Shown here: piece by piece, positions 17,511 through 26,069 of the stretch
Position numbering within the stretch: position 1 is the stretch's first letter
Layout: every line of letters starts with the position of its first letter
Source of the DNA: DYEP01 sp040755615
GTDB taxonomy: Bacteria > Bacillota > Sulfobacillia > DUSP01 > DYEP01
DNA: 49,254 nucleotides
Assembly (NCBI GenBank): GCA_040755615.1
Contig: JBFMAL010000021.1
Span: 1-49,254 of the forward strand
Direction of reading: 5' to 3'
Program-made: the position numbers and the translations under genes
Notes under the pieces: generated by a model
What the model saw: the letters and a program-made list of their open reading frames with translations, nothing else
Databases searched by the model: none
What the model was told of the DNA's origin: nothing

Positions 17511-18458
17511 ATGGATCTGCGGAAGCGCTACCATGGCTGTCTTCTGGGTCTTGCTGTAGGGGATGCGCTCGGCGCTGCAGTTGAGTTCATGCCTCCCGGC
17601 TCCTTTGAGCCTGTGCGCGATATGATAGGTGGAGGGTTATTCGGGGTACGGCCGGGCGAGTGGACGGATGACACTTCGATGGCGCTGTGTCTTGCGGAAA
17701 GCCTGATCGAGCGGGGAGGCTTCGACCCGAAAGACCAGATGGAAAGGTTCATTCGCTGGTACCGCACGGGGCACCTAAGCAGCAGGGGCTACTGCTTCGA
17801 TATAGGCAACACGGTCAGATCCGCACTAGAACGCTACGAGCGCACCGGGGCTCCCTACTCCGGTTCGCAGCACCCTCACACGGCGGGAAACGGGTCCATC
17901 ATGCGACTCGGCCCTGTCGTGCTGTTTTATGCTTCCTGTGCCCGCCGAGCGGTCGAACGTGCCGCGGAAAGTTCGCTGACCACCCACGGCGCCGCAGAAG
18001 CGGTGGACGGATGTCGCTACCTGGCTGCGTTGCTGGTGGGCGCACTGTCCGGAGTTTCCAAGGATGAACTGCTTTCGGACATTTTTGAGCCGATGCCGGG
18101 CTTTTGGAGAGATGAGCCGCTTGTGCCCGGGATCGCGGAAGTGGCATCCGGTTCCTTCCAGCGCCGGAATCCGCCTGAGATCCGCGGGACTGGGTATGTG
18201 GTGAAGTCGCTGGAAGCGGCGCTCTGGAGCTTTTACAGGTCCTCCTCGTTTGAAGAGGGGGCGCTGCTGGCGGTCAACCTGGGCGATGACGCGGACACCA
18301 CGGGGGCGGTGTACGGGCAGCTTGCAGGCGCTTTCTACGGAGTGGACGATATTCCGTCGCGATGGCTCGAAAAGCTCGTGCAGAGGGAGATGATCCTGTC
18401 TTTTGCAGACAGGCTGTATGATATGCGGGATAATGCCCAGAACAAAATTACGGGCTGA
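17511..18458 (+). CDS. ADP-ribosylglycohydrolase family protein
   Basis: A cytoplasmic protein of about 315 residues of the ARH/DraG family, whose members remove ADP-ribose from proteins, DNA or small molecules using two metal ions. The metal-binding pattern is present: GLAVGDALGAAVEF at the N-terminus, EWTDDTSMAL (Thr-Asp-Asp), TAGNGSIMRLGPV in the middle and GDDADTTGAVYGQLAGA near the C-terminus. The start is taken as ATG 17511, after GAGAGGTGG; ATG 17472 is in frame but adds an unfamiliar leader. No partner ADP-ribosyltransferase is visible nearby, so the substrate is open. Confidence 0.88.
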   Translation: MDLRKRYHGCLLGLAVGDALGAAVEFMPPGSFEPVRDMIGGGLFGVRPGEWTDDTSMALCLAESLIERGGFDPKDQMERFIRWYRTGHLSSRGYCFDIGNTVRSALERYERTGAPYSGSQHPHTAGNGSIMRLGPVVLFYASCARRAVERAAESSLTTHGAAEAVDGCRYLAALLVGALSGVSKDELLSDIFEPMPGFWRDEPLVPGIAEVASGSFQRRNPPEIRGTGYVVKSLEAALWSFYRSSSFEEGALLAVNLGDDADTTGAVYGQLAGAFYGVDDIPSRWLEKLVQREMILSFADRLYDMRDNAQNKITG

Positions 18459-18705
18459 CCGCCGTCCAGCTCGTGTTATCAGTTATCATCAATTCATGCC
18501 TTGAGGGAAGCCTGCCTTTAGGGTGTGAGCGGCGTGTCATATTCCACGATTTTCGCGATATCCATCACTTTCAGAATGTTCCCGCCACATCCAGCTCGGC
18601 CAGCGCATCATAATACCGTCTGACAACGTATGCTGTACTCATCGCTAACGGTACCCAGTACGAGGATTGTATCGGAACGTACCACCCATTCTTCGCGACT
18701 CGCTT

Positions 18706-19503
18706 TCACGGCGTGAGCACTGCCTTGAGTACCTGCTTTACCTGCTCCAGATTTAAGTCTTTCCAGAAACTGTAGCCGTCCACGATGATCTCAAAATGCA
18801 GGTGCACTCCGTCCTGGCTGTTTGCCACGGCGTCACTTGTTCCCGAGTTGCCCATGTAACCAATGACGGTGTCCGCGTCCACTGCTTTCCCCGGTACGAT
18901 ACCGTCGGGAATGCCGTCGAGGTGACTGTAGCGCGTGATCACGCCGTCGCCATGGTGTATCCAGACCTGCCTTCCGTTCAGTCTATCCAGGATATCATCA
19001 GGCGTATCTGAAGAACTGGCAGCCTCCTTGAGAATGGCGGTACGCTCCGCGTCGGTGAGTTCTTCGTAATCAATGTCGGCGCGGATGATAACGCCGCTTC
19101 CTGCGGCGTATATGGGCGTGCCCTTGGGCGGACCGTAGATGTCCACTCCCTCATGGACGCCGTTTCTGTAGCTGCGGGGCGATCCGGGCAGCTGCCCGGC
19201 GAAGTCCGGTACCCGGGCGCCGCGGACAGGCATGCTGAGGAACGAAAGCCTTTCAATAAGTGCATCGACGTACTCGTTCGGGGCTGCCGTCTGGGCGAGC
19301 CCCTCCGCTCTGGCGATGTTGCGCTGGTGGACGGGAATATCCGCCGGTAGACTCACAGACGCATCACCTCCCGGCCGGTTGAAAGCCGGAGCCATGGCGG
19401 GGATATCGTCGTTTGACGGCAAGGCAAACAGGCCGAAAGCAACTACGAAAAGTGCAGGCACTGCGAGTAGAAAAAGCGATCTCAGGTTGTTCAATAACAT
19501 CAC
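18706..19503 (-). CDS. Membrane-anchored M23 family metallopeptidase
   Basis: A probable cell-wall endopeptidase of 265 residues. An N-terminal hydrophobic helix (about 8-28) acts as signal anchor, followed by a linker and the LytM/M23 domain. The zinc ligands appear as HEGVD (His, Asp) and the C-terminal HLHFE; GTPIYAAGSGVI and GNSGTSD are other typical segments. An insert of about 50 residues (DYEELTDAERTAILKEAASS onward) separates the first strands of the domain from VWIHHGDGVITRYSHL. It stands alone on the minus strand. The 247 bases downstream hold no clear gene. Confidence 0.87.
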   Translation of the reverse strand: MMLLNNLRSLFLLAVPALFVVAFGLFALPSNDDIPAMAPAFNRPGGDASVSLPADIPVHQRNIARAEGLAQTAAPNEYVDALIERLSFLSMPVRGARVPDFAGQLPGSPRSYRNGVHEGVDIYGPPKGTPIYAAGSGVIIRADIDYEELTDAERTAILKEAASSSDTPDDILDRLNGRQVWIHHGDGVITRYSHLDGIPDGIVPGKAVDADTVIGYMGNSGTSDAVANSQDGVHLHFEIIVDGYSFWKDLNLEQVKQVLKAVLTP

Positions 19504-19668
19504 CTGCCTGGCTGTGATTATTTCGGCAAATCAGCATTCAACACCTTCAGGAATGCGTCTTCCAGCACCTTATGCGGGACTCGCAAATGTGCGGCCGAGT
19601 CATGTCCCTGCGGTCTTGACAACACCCAGCTACATTCTTGGACGGACGGGCGTTGCCTCGAGGTTCCC

Positions 19669-20808
19669 GTGTATGCTTTATATACTCGCTTTGTGAGAAT
19701 GGACGGAATTTTCCGGCTTAAGCTGTCCTACAGTCCAAAAATGCAAGGCTACCTAGACCGGGTCTACCTGGTTTCCGAAGGGTCTGAAGCGACGGAAACC
19801 GCCATGAAAATGGCAAGGGAGTATTTCCTGGAGCGGGATGGTGTCTTGCAGAAGCATAAGGTTATAGGCAGGCGGCACGCATTTCACGGCAACACCCTCG
19901 GTGCGCTGTCGATGAGCGGCACGGTGGGGAGGAGGCGGAAGTATGCGCTGATGCTGGTGGATTTTCCTCACATAAACCCGCCGTACTGCTACCGGTGCCC
20001 GCATAACGGGACCTACCCGGAGTGCGGCATCCGGTGCGCACACGAGCTGGAGGATGCGATAAAGAAAGAAAGTCCTGATTACGTCGCGGCCTTCATTGTT
20101 GAACCGGTAGGAGGGGCAGCAACGGGGGCTATCGTTCCTCCCCCTGAGTACTGGCGGATCATCAGGGAGATCTGTGACAGATACGACATACTGCTCATCG
20201 CAGACGAAGTGATGACCGGATTCGGCCGCACGGCCCGGCACTCTGCAATTGAGCACTGGGGAGTGGTGCCGGACCTCATGACCGTGGCAAAAGGGATGGG
20301 AGCGGGGTATTTCCTGATAGGCGCGGTCATTGCGACGGAGCGAATCTGGGAGGCGTTCTTCCGCGGCAGCGGCAGATTTGTGCACGGCCACACGTACGGG
20401 GCTAATCCTCTCGCCTGCCGGGCGGGCTGTGCCGTGCTGGATTACTACACCGAGCACGACCTCGCCAAGAATTCGGCCGATATCGGGGAGTACCTGCTCG
20501 ATGGGCTGTCGGCGGCGCTACACTCCCACCCGAACGTGGGGGATGTGCGCGGCAAAGGGCTGATGATAGGGATCGAGCTCGTGCAGGATCGGGACACGAA
20601 AAGACCGTTTCCTCAAGGAGGAGGGCAAGCCGCCGAGCGGTTCACCCGTATCGCGCTGGAGGAAGGAGTCGTGGTATATCCCGGCGGGGGAGCGGTCGAC
20701 GGGGTCCTGGGGGACCATTTCCTCGTGGGGCCTCCGCCTATTATCACCAAAGAGCAGGAGGACGAACTGATCGACCGCCTCGCCACGACGTTTTCCCGAT
20801 TTCAGTGA
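19669..20808 (+). CDS. Class III PLP-dependent aminotransferase, N-terminally truncated
   Basis: The protein (379 residues from ATG 19669) aligns to the class III omega-aminotransferase fold from GYLDRVYLVSEGSEATETAMK onward, with the PLP region LIADEVMTGFGRT and the Schiff-base lysine in TVAKGMGAGY. Family members of this type usually have about 90 more residues before the VSxGSEA motif, including the YLD-GxxxxNxGH segment that helps build the active site. Here only about 25 unrelated residues precede it, and no remnant of the missing part is seen in any frame of 19504-19740. There is no good ribosome-binding site. It may be a 5'-deleted pseudogene. The substrate cannot be assigned. Confidence 0.7.
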   Translation: MYALYTRFVRMDGIFRLKLSYSPKMQGYLDRVYLVSEGSEATETAMKMAREYFLERDGVLQKHKVIGRRHAFHGNTLGALSMSGTVGRRRKYALMLVDFPHINPPYCYRCPHNGTYPECGIRCAHELEDAIKKESPDYVAAFIVEPVGGAATGAIVPPPEYWRIIREICDRYDILLIADEVMTGFGRTARHSAIEHWGVVPDLMTVAKGMGAGYFLIGAVIATERIWEAFFRGSGRFVHGHTYGANPLACRAGCAVLDYYTEHDLAKNSADIGEYLLDGLSAALHSHPNVGDVRGKGLMIGIELVQDRDTKRPFPQGGGQAAERFTRIALEEGVVVYPGGGAVDGVLGDHFLVGPPPIITKEQEDELIDRLATTFSRFQ

Positions 20809-20816
20809 GCGAGAAA

Positions 20817-20840
20817 GGAGGCCCGCTCGCACGGGCCTCC
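20817..20840 (-). terminator. Terminator between convergent genes
   Basis: GGAGGCCCG (20817-20825) pairs perfectly with CGGGCCTCC (20832-20840) around CTCGCA. On the minus strand the hairpin is followed by TTTCTC, so it most likely ends the nitroreductase transcript; it may also serve the aminotransferase on the plus strand. Confidence 0.7.
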
Positions 20841-20851
20841 CGGACCACAGA

Positions 20852-21379
20852 CTACCGTATAACCGTCGAGACCTCACTGACCGGCCGTCTCGCGCGGGGG
20901 GAGGGTCGGGAAGCGGGGATTCCCACGGGGATCATGGCGATCGGTCGCCGCACCTCAGGGTCTATCTCAAGTACCTGTGCCGCCCTCATCTCGTCGAACG
21001 CGCCGACCCAGCAGGTCCCTAGGCCAAAGCCGTCTGCCGCCAGCAGTATGTTCTGGACTGCTGCCGCCGTATCCTGGATGCAGTACAGCTCTCTGCCCCT
21101 CTTTCCGTACCTCTCCGCCGAGCGCTCCGGCTCAGCGCACACCACAATGACCCAGGGCGCTTCTTCCAGGAACCTCTGGTCGTAAGCGGCGCGGGCGAGG
21201 GCGCTCTTCACCTTTTGTGCGCGTACCAGATAGAAGAACCAGGGTTGCCTGTTGCCTGCGGACGGTGCCCTACACGCCGCCTCCAGCAGACGAGTGACCG
21301 TCGCTTCTGGCACGTCATCTGCTGTGAACTCCCGGATGCTTCGCCTGTCGTTTATCGCATCTATTACATCCTTGGTCAT
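20852..21379 (-). CDS. Nitroreductase family protein
   Basis: An FMN-dependent oxidoreductase of about 175 residues. The N-terminal IDAINDRRSIREFTADDVPE and CRAPSAGNRQPWFFYLV segments bind FMN; QDTAAAVQNILLAADGFGLGTCWVGAF is the other conserved stretch. The start is ATG at 21379 because AAGGAGGGA lies eight bases before it; an upstream in-frame start adds 19 residues that lack the domain. It is downstream of the membrane hydrolase gene (gap of about 25 bases) and likely co-transcribed. The electron acceptor is unknown. Confidence 0.9.
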   Translation of the reverse strand: MTKDVIDAINDRRSIREFTADDVPEATVTRLLEAACRAPSAGNRQPWFFYLVRAQKVKSALARAAYDQRFLEEAPWVIVVCAEPERSAERYGKRGRELYCIQDTAAAVQNILLAADGFGLGTCWVGAFDEMRAAQVLEIDPEVRRPIAMIPVGIPASRPSPRARRPVSEVSTVIR

Positions 21380-21404
21380 GAATGAATCCCTCCTTAGACG
21401 TTCG

Positions 21405-22118
21405 TCAGGCTGCGTGCGATACGTCTGCTCGTTCACCCATTATGGTCTTTCTCATTTTGACTGTAATATACAGGCAGAAGGGGAAGAAGATCGGGATGAA
21501 CATGGCATAGTGCGCAATGTCAAACAGAGACGGTGACAGCACGAACACCAGCGCCAGGAATACCACCAGGAACGCCCACTGCAGCAGCGTGGCCCGACGG
21601 AGGAACGGAAGCATCTGAGCGTCTGTCCCCTGACGCCTCGCCAGAGAGCCGAGATAGATGTAGTAAAGGCCGAAGAACAGGTAGTCCAGCGCACCCATGA
21701 GCTTGGGCAGGAGCGGGTTTATCGCGACGTTCTGCCACAGGTGAATCTTGCTGGGGAGCCCGAACATCCCCAGGGGCCAGAGGATATCCACTCCGGAAAA
21801 CCAGACCGCGATATCCATAACGATGTGCAGCAGAATCCCGGCGCCCAGACCCCAGGCAAAACTCTTGCCCGGCTTGCTTCTGTCTTTAATCAGGAAAAAC
21901 ACCGTAACCACGATCACCGCAAGCAGGCTGTGGGTGAATGACCTGTGCATGCTCAGCGCGAGCTTTGAGTTGAAGAAATAAAGCAGTGCGAGAGGGAAGA
22001 AGTCCACATCCGGAATGAGCGCGCCGAGCACCAGCCCGTAACGGAACTGACTCTCCAGGCTCGGTTTTTTCTCAGCCAGGTACAGCCCTGCTATACCGTG
22101 AAGACCCGCCTGTGCCAT
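21405..22118 (-). CDS. Membrane-bound metal-dependent hydrolase, YdjM/DUF457 family
   Basis: An integral membrane protein of about 237 residues. The N-terminal half contains the histidine and aspartate pattern of the family: GLHGIAGLYLAE, GALIPDVDFFP and MHRSFTHSLLAV, with several hydrophobic helices, then ILLHIVMDIAV. The C-terminal part has further membrane helices. The start is read as ATG 22118, preceded by GGGAGG at ten bases; a longer frame from 22217 has no ribosome-binding site. The biochemical activity of this family is not established. It heads a two-gene minus-strand unit with the nitroreductase. Confidence 0.8.
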   Translation of the reverse strand: MAQAGLHGIAGLYLAEKKPSLESQFRYGLVLGALIPDVDFFPLALLYFFNSKLALSMHRSFTHSLLAVIVVTVFFLIKDRSKPGKSFAWGLGAGILLHIVMDIAVWFSGVDILWPLGMFGLPSKIHLWQNVAINPLLPKLMGALDYLFFGLYYIYLGSLARRQGTDAQMLPFLRRATLLQWAFLVVFLALVFVLSPSLFDIAHYAMFIPIFFPFCLYITVKMRKTIMGERADVSHAA

Positions 22119-22266
22119 CTTGTACAAGCCTCCCATCCAACAATTTACAAGATTCAATTCAACGTACGACAGCAATTTCCTACCGGGAGGAGACGCCTTC
22201 TGCTGCGACGAATTCATCTTGAGTCCCGGTGACAGTCATTTGATGTAAACGAGAGGGGGATGCAGC

Positions 22267-23082
22267 ATGAGGATCTACATTTCAGCAGACATGGAAGGTG
22301 TGTCAGGCGTGGTAAGCTGGGATCAAACCGGGTCGGAGGGCCGCGGCGAGTACGAACGCGCACGGCATCTGATGACCCAGGAAGTGAATGCGGCCATTGA
22401 AGGGGCGTTCAGGGGCGGGGCTACTTACGTCCTGGTAAACGACTCCCATAACAACATGAGGAACATTCTAATAGAGCAGCTGGACCCCAGGGCGGACCTC
22501 ATCACCGGGTCTCCCAAACCCTACGGTATGATGCAGGGGCTGGATTCCACTTTCCACGGCTGCATGTTTGTAGGCTACCACGCCATGGCGGGGGCGCCGG
22601 GTGTACTCAGTCATACCTACGCCGGATCGGTGCTCCAGTACATTATAAACGACCAGGTAATGGGTGAGACGGGTATGAATGCCTACTTCGCCGGGGAGAT
22701 GGGGGTTCCGGTGCTCTTTGTCTCCGGGGACGCTGCCGTCGCGCGCGAGGCGGAGGCGCTGATCCCGCACGTCAGGACCGCTCAGGTCAAGGAAGCTATC
22801 GGTAGATCTGCGGCGCGGTGCATGCCACCTCAAAGGGCACGAGCGCTTATCCAGGAGGCTGCAGCGGAGGCCGTATCCCTTATTGGAACAGTGAAGCCGT
22901 TGATCGCGTCGCGCCCCGTGGAACTGGCACTGCGTTTTACCACGGCGGGGCAGGCGAGAGCTGCCAATCTGATGCCCGGGACGGTGCCGCTTGACGAACT
23001 CACCCTGAGTTTTACCGCCCAGACCTACACAGACGCCTTCAGGGCAGCGAGGGCGATGATTAGTTTGGCTGCCAGAACCTGA
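22267..23082 (+). CDS. dppA: D-aminopeptidase-like protein, M55 family (DppA)
   Basis: A zinc peptidase family whose Bacillus member DppA releases D-alanine from D-amino-acid peptides. The 271 residues are a normal length. The metal-binding pattern is visible: YISADMEGVSGVV at residues 3-15 (Asp, Glu), NDSHNNMRN (His) and FVGYHAMAGAPGVLSHTY (His). GAGAGGGGGA stands just before the ATG. No peptide transporter genes adjoin it, unlike the dpp operon of Bacillus, so a role in peptide or cell-wall turnover is an inference. Confidence 0.9.
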   Translation: MRIYISADMEGVSGVVSWDQTGSEGRGEYERARHLMTQEVNAAIEGAFRGGATYVLVNDSHNNMRNILIEQLDPRADLITGSPKPYGMMQGLDSTFHGCMFVGYHAMAGAPGVLSHTYAGSVLQYIINDQVMGETGMNAYFAGEMGVPVLFVSGDAAVAREAEALIPHVRTAQVKEAIGRSAARCMPPQRARALIQEAAAEAVSLIGTVKPLIASRPVELALRFTTAGQARAANLMPGTVPLDELTLSFTAQTYTDAFRAARAMISLAART

Positions 23083-23115
23083 TTCAATGCGTGACTTTTC
23101 TTCCCGCGCCTTTCG

Positions 23116-23121
23116 TATAAT
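23116..23121 (+). promoter_or_regulatory. Candidate -10 box upstream of yunB
   Basis: TATAAT lies 43 bases before the yunB start in an AT-rich patch. The -35 region is weak (GTGACT at 23091-23096, 19 bases away). Bacillus yunB is a mother-cell sporulation gene, so a sporulation sigma factor could be used here, but no clear sigma-E pattern is seen. Confidence 0.35.
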
Positions 23122-23163
23122 TAAATATACCGGGTTTTAAATCGCGGGAAGGGGAGGGTCCAC

Positions 23164-23790
23164 TTGCGGTGGCGCACGCGGAAGAGCCGAGTCAGCCTGT
23201 TTTTCTTTATCCTGATGATGCTGTTTATGCTCTCGGGCTACTTCCTCGAGCGCACGCTGGCGCCCACCGTGATCGCAGTGAGCCAGATGCGCGTTACAAA
23301 GCTGGCAACAGAGGTCATCGCCCGCGCGGTGTATGAGAATTTGGTCCAGACCACCAGCTACCGGGAACTCATATACATCGAGCGGGACGAAAGGGGCCGC
23401 ATCGTATTCATGCAGCCCGACACCAACGAGGTGAACCGCGTGCTCGCCACGAGTATCCTGGCGATCCAGAGGGCGCTCCGGGACCTGTCCGAACTGGAAG
23501 TGAAGATCCCGCTTGGCCAGGCCATGGGCAGCGTGCTGTTTGCCAACTACGGGCCTCCGATTGGCGTACGGGTGGTGCCGGTGGGCGTGGCCCAAGTTAA
23601 CCTGAAGGACAAGTTTGAGGACGCAGGCATAAACACCGTTAGGCACATGCTGTACCTCGAGTCGGAAGTCATAATCCAGGTGGTCATTCCATTGTTTTCT
23701 TCCGAGATACGGGTGGTGGTGAACTCCCCAATCGCCGAGGCAATCATCCCCGGCGAAGTACCCCAGACGTACGTTAAGATAGGCAATTGA
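23164..23790 (+). CDS. yunB: Sporulation protein YunB
   Basis: A membrane-anchored protein of 208 residues. One N-terminal hydrophobic helix (about 11-28, SLFFFILMMLFMLSGYFLE) is followed by an extracytoplasmic domain with the family's segments: VTKLATEVIARAVYENL, IPLGQAMGSVLFANYGPPI, and DAGINTVRHMLYLESEVIIQVVIP. In Bacillus, yunB is expressed in the mother cell and affects sporulation; its molecular role is unknown. The start is TTG 23164 after GGGAAGGGGAGGG. A long minus-strand frame over the same region is a shadow. Confidence 0.87.
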   Translation: MRWRTRKSRVSLFFFILMMLFMLSGYFLERTLAPTVIAVSQMRVTKLATEVIARAVYENLVQTTSYRELIYIERDERGRIVFMQPDTNEVNRVLATSILAIQRALRDLSELEVKIPLGQAMGSVLFANYGPPIGVRVVPVGVAQVNLKDKFEDAGINTVRHMLYLESEVIIQVVIPLFSSEIRVVVNSPIAEAIIPGEVPQTYVKIGN

Positions 23791-23850
23791 GCGAGCGAAA
23801 GAGCACCGGTCCGGGCCCTGGGGGGTCTGGACTTTCTGTCTTGCCGGGCT

Positions 23851-23880
23851 TTGCTCCAGCGGTGCAAGCAGTGGTAGAAT
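23851..23880 (+). promoter_or_regulatory. Candidate promoter of the rseC-to-nadE operon
   Basis: TTGCTC (23851-23856) and TAGAAT (23875-23880) are 18 bases apart, with TGG just before the -10. It lies 21 bases before the GTG of the RseC-like gene, the first of six closely packed genes. Confidence 0.5.
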
Positions 23881-23901
23881 AGGGATTGTGGAGGTGCAAC
23901 C

Positions 23902-24345
23902 GTGTCGGACATCGGTGAAATTGTATCTGTAGACGGTATCTACGCCACCGTGCGCATGCAGAGAACGGCGATGTGCAAAAGCTGCGGGAAGTGCGGGGAG
24001 TCGGCGCTGCACCCCGACCGCCAGATCCTGGTCCGGGCGACCAATGACGTAGGAGCGAAAGCGGGAGATCGGGTGCGAGTGGACCTTGAGACTAGGTACA
24101 TGCTGCAGGCAGCCTTTCTCGTTTATATCTTCCCGCTACTTGTGGGAGCAGCCGGGCTCGTACTCGGATTCCAGCTTGCGAGATGGTTTTCGCTGCCGGC
24201 GGAAGGGACCGCTGCTGCTGCTGGAGCGGTGCTTTTCTTGCTGTCATTTTGGCTATTACGGAGAATAGACAGGCGAGCGGAAGCGGAAGGAAGATTCCGC
24301 CCCCGGGTAGTGGAGATCATCGAGTGTGACGAGGGAGACAGATGA
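23902..24345 (+). CDS. SoxR-reducing system protein, RseC/MucC family
   Basis: A small membrane protein of 147 residues. The N-terminal domain has the family's cysteines (AMCKSCGKCG at about residues 24-33) and a beta-rich segment. Two membrane helices follow (about 63-83 and 93-112), then a basic tail. In Gram-negative bacteria RseC participates in electron transfer to SoxR together with Rnf/Rsx; in Bacillota the role is unknown. GTG 23902 has a GGAGG site eight bases upstream. The stop overlaps the next start (ATGA), making it the first member of a coupled operon. Confidence 0.82.
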   Translation: MSDIGEIVSVDGIYATVRMQRTAMCKSCGKCGESALHPDRQILVRATNDVGAKAGDRVRVDLETRYMLQAAFLVYIFPLLVGAAGLVLGFQLARWFSLPAEGTAAAAGAVLFLLSFWLLRRIDRRAEAEGRFRPRVVEIIECDEGDR

Positions 24346-26069
24346 CGGTTTTCGACAAGGGTAGGCTCGAATCGGAGCTGTTACGCATTGACGGGAAGGG
24401 CTACCCCGCATACAAAGACATCAAGGGCGCCTATGATTTTGGCAACTACATCTTGTACATCGACCACGTGCAGGGAGACCCGTTTGCCGCTCCCAGCCGC
24501 ATCAGGCTGCGTACCGCGGGGACGGATTTCCCTAGAGAGTTTTCATCGAACTGGTCAAGGCGCATCGCGTGCGAGGACTACATCACGCGAGCGCTGGGTA
24601 AAGCCATATCTCGCATATCCAGGGGCCACCGGGGGTCTGGAAGATCCGGCGCTATCTTTTGCATGAGGTGCGGGCAGCAAGTGCTCGAGCGCACCTCTGT
24701 GAGACTGACCGAGCACTGGGTCGAGGCGCGCCTCCGCGTCGGGCTGCCCGCGGACGGCCGCAGGGTGCTGGGCAGGCAGGCTCGCGACATGTTTTTCTCC
24801 GAGATTCAGGAGATCGCTTCGTCTTGTCTGTTCTACGCTGCCCTGGACAAGCGTGCGCTTCAACGGGCGGCAGACCTATACGAGGACCAGGAGGCCGTAC
24901 GCGAGGCCCTGGATAGACTCGGTCTGGTCGCTTTCGTCGCCGACGGCGCCGTGCTTGCGAGAGAGAGCGGAGTTTCTGATCTACCGATGAGCCGGGAGAG
25001 GGCCGTTGCTTTCAAGACTCCGGACACGCTTCGGGTGACCATAAATACCCCGCATTCGGGACCCGTCACCGGAATGGGCATTCCGCGCGGCGTAACGATT
25101 ATCGTGGGAGGCGGCTATCACGGTAAATCCACGCTGCTCAGGGCGCTGGAGCGGGGCGTATACAACCACATCCCCGGTGACGGCAGAGAAATGGTCATCA
25201 CTGAACGCTCGGCGACAAAGGTGAGGGCGGAGGACGGCAGGCGCATCGAGAAAGTAGATATTTCACCATTCATCAATGGGCTTCCGAGCGGAGAGGATAC
25301 CACCGTTTTCTGCACGGAGAACGCGTCAGGTTCTACGTCTCAGGCTGCGAACATCATGGAGGCGCTTGAGGCGGGAGCGAAAACACTGCTGATGGATGAG
25401 GACACCTGCGCGACCAACTTCATGATCAGGGATGAGTACATGCAAAGACTTGTCAGCGATGACAAAGAGCCTATCACCCCGTTTCTTTGCCGCGTGAGGG
25501 AGCTTTACGAAACGCTTGGGGTGTCCACCGTACTGGTCATGGGTGGCTCCGGCCTCTATTTGGGCGTGGCGGACACCGTGATCATGTGCGAGAACTATCG
25601 CGTATTGGACGTGTCGGCACAGGCGCGCCGCATCGGCGAGGAAGTACCAAACCCCGGAAGGCGCGTGCGTGGCCGCCCGCTGGTCCGGCCCGCGGGGCGG
25701 ATACCTCTCCCTGAGAGCTTTAACCCGTACCGCGGCCGGAAGGTGAAGATCACGGAAAGAGGCGGCAACATGGTATTCGGCGAGCAGGAAGTGGTGCTTT
25801 CCTGCATCGAACAGATAGTGGACCCGGGGCAGGTGCGTGCGCTCGGAGACCTCATTCACTACCTTTCGGAGAACATGTTCGACGGCCGTACCTCGCTTTC
25901 AGAAGGAATCTTCAAGGCGTATAAGGAAATGGAGAGATCAGGTCTTGAGATGTTGTCGCCGTTTTCGGCTCCCGAGGGCGACTACGCCATGCCGAGACCT
26001 GAGGATGTGCTGTATGCCATTTCAAGAATGCGGAGCCTGAAGGTTTTTAAGGGGGGTGACAGGACGTGA
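24342..26069 (+). CDS. Predicted ATPase of the ABC class (COG3044-type)
   Basis: A soluble protein of 575 residues. The central nucleotide-binding region has Walker A GGGYHGKSTLLRALERGVY (about 254-272) and later ALEAGAKTLLMDEDTCATNFM, which serves as Walker B. The N-terminal 200 residues (RGAYDFGNYILYIDHVQGDP; FPREFSSNWSRR) and the C-terminal 130 are family-specific. This is the pattern of the ABC-ATPase family of unknown function. No membrane partner is encoded nearby, so it is not a transporter component. It overlaps both neighbours, with GTGA at its end leading into the E1-like gene. Confidence 0.88.
   Translation: MTVFDKGRLESELLRIDGKGYPAYKDIKGAYDFGNYILYIDHVQGDPFAAPSRIRLRTAGTDFPREFSSNWSRRIACEDYITRALGKAISRISRGHRGSGRSGAIFCMRCGQQVLERTSVRLTEHWVEARLRVGLPADGRRVLGRQARDMFFSEIQEIASSCLFYAALDKRALQRAADLYEDQEAVREALDRLGLVAFVADGAVLARESGVSDLPMSRERAVAFKTPDTLRVTINTPHSGPVTGMGIPRGVTIIVGGGYHGKSTLLRALERGVYNHIPGDGREMVITERSATKVRAEDGRRIEKVDISPFINGLPSGEDTTVFCTENASGSTSQAANIMEALEAGAKTLLMDEDTCATNFMIRDEYMQRLVSDDKEPITPFLCRVRELYETLGVSTVLVMGGSGLYLGVADTVIMCENYRVLDVSAQARRIGEEVPNPGRRVRGRPLVRPAGRIPLPESFNPYRGRKVKITERGGNMVFGEQEVVLSCIEQIVDPGQVRALGDLIHYLSENMFDGRTSLSEGIFKAYKEMERSGLEMLSPFSAPEGDYAMPRPEDVLYAISRMRSLKVFKGGDRT

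Noticed and set aside
18459..18705. Possible coding relic on the minus strand, reading KVMDIAKIVEYDTPLTP
   Set aside because: The stretch is short, broken by stops in all frames and not recognisable as any family.
23137..24012. Minus-strand frame of 291 residues over yunB
   Set aside because: YunB on the plus strand has clear family motifs and a ribosome-binding site; the other frame is a shadow.
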